DNA of 14,004 bases, taken from positions 1 through 14,004 of the forward strand of contig DEAL01000007.1 in the NCBI GenBank assembly GCA_002346745.1, read 5' to 3'. The notes under the pieces were generated by a model that saw only the letters and a list, made by a program, of their open reading frames with translations, made no database searches and was not told where the DNA came from. Shown here one piece after another: positions 12,723 through 14,004 of this stretch. The translations under genes were made by a program, and so were the position numbers. Position 1 is the stretch's first letter. Each line of letters begins with the position of its first letter. This DNA is from Candidatus Neomicrothrix sp. UBA2983. GTDB lineage: Bacteria; Actinomycetota; Acidimicrobiia; Acidimicrobiales; MedAcidi-G1.

Positions 12723-14004
12723 ATGGACCGACGGGCGTTCCTGCGACGCAGCATGGCGGCCACGGTGGGGGCCGGCACCCTCGGGAGTGCCCAGATGGCC
12801 GCCGCCAAGGTCGTCGGCGAGGCCCAGCCTGGCGACGGACCGTACGGCTCACTGGAGGGCCGGGAGCCCGACGAGAACGGCCTCGTCCTGCCCGAGGGCT
12901 TCACCTCCCGGATCGTTGCCGTGGCCGGCGAACCGGTCGGCGACACCGGCTACGAGTGGCACCTCTTCCCCGACGGGGCCGCCACCTTTGACGACGGCGA
13001 GGGCGGCTGGTACTACGCCTGCAACTCGGAGGTCTTCAACTTCCTGACCCCGGGCGAGCAGCGGGGCGGCGTGTCGGCGATCCACTTCGACGCCGAGGGC
13101 GGGATCCTCGACGCCTACCGCATCCTCGACGGCAGCCACTCCAACTGCGCCGGCGGCCCCACCCCGTGGGGCACCTGGCTGTCCTGCGAGGAGGCCTACA
13201 TCGGGGCCGGGCTGGTCTGGGAGTGCGACCCGACCGGCGTCGAGGAGGCCGTGGCGCACCCCGCCATGGGCAACTGGTCACACGAGGCGGCCGCCGTCGA
13301 CCCCGAGGACGAGCGCGTCTACCTCACCGAGGACAACCCGGAGGGCCTGCTGTACCGCTTCACCCCCGACAACTACCCGGACCTGTCATCGGGACTGCTC
13401 GAGGCGATGCTCGTGGACGGCTCCGGGGCCGTCACCTGGGCCGAGGTACCGGACCCGACGGCCGCCGAGACGCCGACCCGGGAGCAGGTGCCCGGCGCCT
13501 TCCTCACCCCGGGCGGCGAGGGCATCTGGTACCACGACGGCTCGGTCTTCTACACGACCAAGGTCGACAACCGGGTCCACGCCGTGGACCTGCGCGAGCA
13601 GCGCTACACGCTGATCTGGGAGGGGGTGGGCGACCGGCAGCCCCTCACCGGCGTGGACAACCTCACCGTCGACGCCGGCTCCGGCGACCTGTTCGTCGCC
13701 GAGGACGGCGGCAACATGGAGGTCGTCGTCATCACGCCCGAGGGCGACGTGGCCTCGTTCTGCCGGGTGGCCGACCCGCTCGAGGAGAACTCGGAGATCA
13801 CCGGGCCCTGCTTCAACCCGGACCGCAACCGCCTCTACTTCAGTTCGCAGCGGGGGAAGGGCAGCCGCCTGACCCGCGACATCATCGAGTCGATCGACTG
13901 GGGCGAGCCCCCCGAGGGCAACTCGGTGGGCATCACCTACGAGGTGAGCGGCCCGTTCCGCGGCGAGGTGGTCCCGCCGCCGACCACGACGACCACCACC
14001 ACCA
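12723..14004 (+). CDS. Tat-exported PhoX/DUF839-family protein, 3' partial
   Basis: The frame is open to the right edge (427 complete codons). It begins MDRRAFLRRS, a twin-arginine signal, followed by a short Ala/Gly-rich hydrophobic stretch to about residue 28. The protein should therefore fold in the cytoplasm and be exported by the Tat route. The rest is a beta-propeller-like sequence of the PhoX/DUF839 family: YYACNSE (about 97-103), NCAGGPTPWGTWLSCEE (141-157), HEAAAVDP (187-194), YLTEDN (200-205), a GVDNLTVD block (Asp312-Asn313) and FVAEDGG (324-330). Characterised PhoX enzymes are calcium/iron phosphatases active on phosphomonoesters and depend on acidic and cysteine residues in such motifs. 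Many DUF839 proteins are untested, so phosphatase activity is inferred. The last visible residues are a Pro/Thr-rich run (VPPP followed by seven Thr codons), probably a linker to a C-terminal wall or membrane anchor beyond the window. Confidence 0.82.
   Translation, partial: MDRRAFLRRSMAATVGAGTLGSAQMAAAKVVGEAQPGDGPYGSLEGREPDENGLVLPEGFTSRIVAVAGEPVGDTGYEWHLFPDGAATFDDGEGGWYYACNSEVFNFLTPGEQRGGVSAIHFDAEGGILDAYRILDGSHSNCAGGPTPWGTWLSCEEAYIGAGLVWECDPTGVEEAVAHPAMGNWSHEAAAVDPEDERVYLTEDNPEGLLYRFTPDNYPDLSSGLLEAMLVDGSGAVTWAEVPDPTAAETPTREQVPGAFLTPGGEGIWYHDGSVFYTTKVDNRVHAVDLREQRYTLIWEGVGDRQPLTGVDNLTVDAGSGDLFVAEDGGNMEVVVITPEGDVASFCRVADPLEENSEITGPCFNPDRNRLYFSSQRGKGSRLTRDIIESIDWGEPPEGNSVGITYEVSGPFRGEVVPPPTTTTTTT

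Noticed and set aside
13972..14004. ACC/ACG-rich triplet run at the right edge, considered as a tandem repeat
   Set aside because: It is in frame and encodes a Pro/Thr-rich linker of an exported protein. The run is cut by the window edge, so its full length is unknown.

Overview
This is an ordinary-looking piece of a high-GC chromosome, most likely from an actinobacterium and plausibly a member of the Acidimicrobiia. That placement is an inference. It rests on GC-rich third codon positions in most genes, an F420-dependent luciferase-like oxidoreductase of the mycobacterial Rv3520c type, an actinobacterial-type formylglycine-generating enzyme, the mutA-mutB-meaB gene order, and several start codons lying only 6-8 bases after a TANNNT box (leaderless style). 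No rRNA, tRNA, CRISPR array, transposase or phage gene was seen. Coding density is very high. The only gap over 200 bases is 1011-1236.

Layout. At the left edge (3-1010, +) is the 3' part of a probable lipoprotein with a Ser/Ala/Gly/Thr-rich linker, resembling the FEA1/H43 'low-iron-inducible periplasmic protein' family. It is clearly less GC-rich than its neighbours. A 226-base gap with two strong inverted repeats follows, then a FetB/YbbM (UPF0014) ABC permease (1237-2019, +). Next is a minus-strand block, read right to left: an F420-dependent LLM oxidoreductase (7608-6571), an epoxide hydrolase (6554-5403), an alpha/beta hydrolase (5406-4702) and a formylglycine-generating enzyme (4702-3845). 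These are 16 bases apart or overlapping, so they look like one operon. Further along the same strand come a tRNA-dihydrouridine synthase (3782-2592) and a Maf nucleotide pyrophosphatase (2614-2024), which overlap each other and may have their own promoter. Divergent from the oxidoreductase is a plus-strand operon for adenosylcobalamin-dependent methylmalonyl-CoA mutase: mutA (7718-9484), mutB (9481-11616) and the chaperone GTPase meaB (11651-12631). A separate promoter then leads to a Tat-exported PhoX/DUF839-type protein (12723 to beyond the right edge).

How the parts work together. MutAB interconverts methylmalonyl-CoA and succinyl-CoA, and MeaB protects and reloads its B12 cofactor. The oxidoreductase, epoxide hydrolase and alpha/beta hydrolase would suit oxidative catabolism of an unknown organic substrate. 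The formylglycine-generating enzyme activates sulfatases encoded elsewhere. Dus and Maf are housekeeping functions. The FEA1-like protein and FetB may both deal with iron or another metal.

The points most worth a second look are: the FEA1-like/FetB pairing, the structured gap between them, a 12-codon mini-ORF that bridges mutB and meaB and repeats the first five residues of MeaB, and a catalytically intact formylglycine-generating enzyme translationally coupled to a hydrolase cluster with no sulfatase in sight. I did not find a convincing entirely new system.
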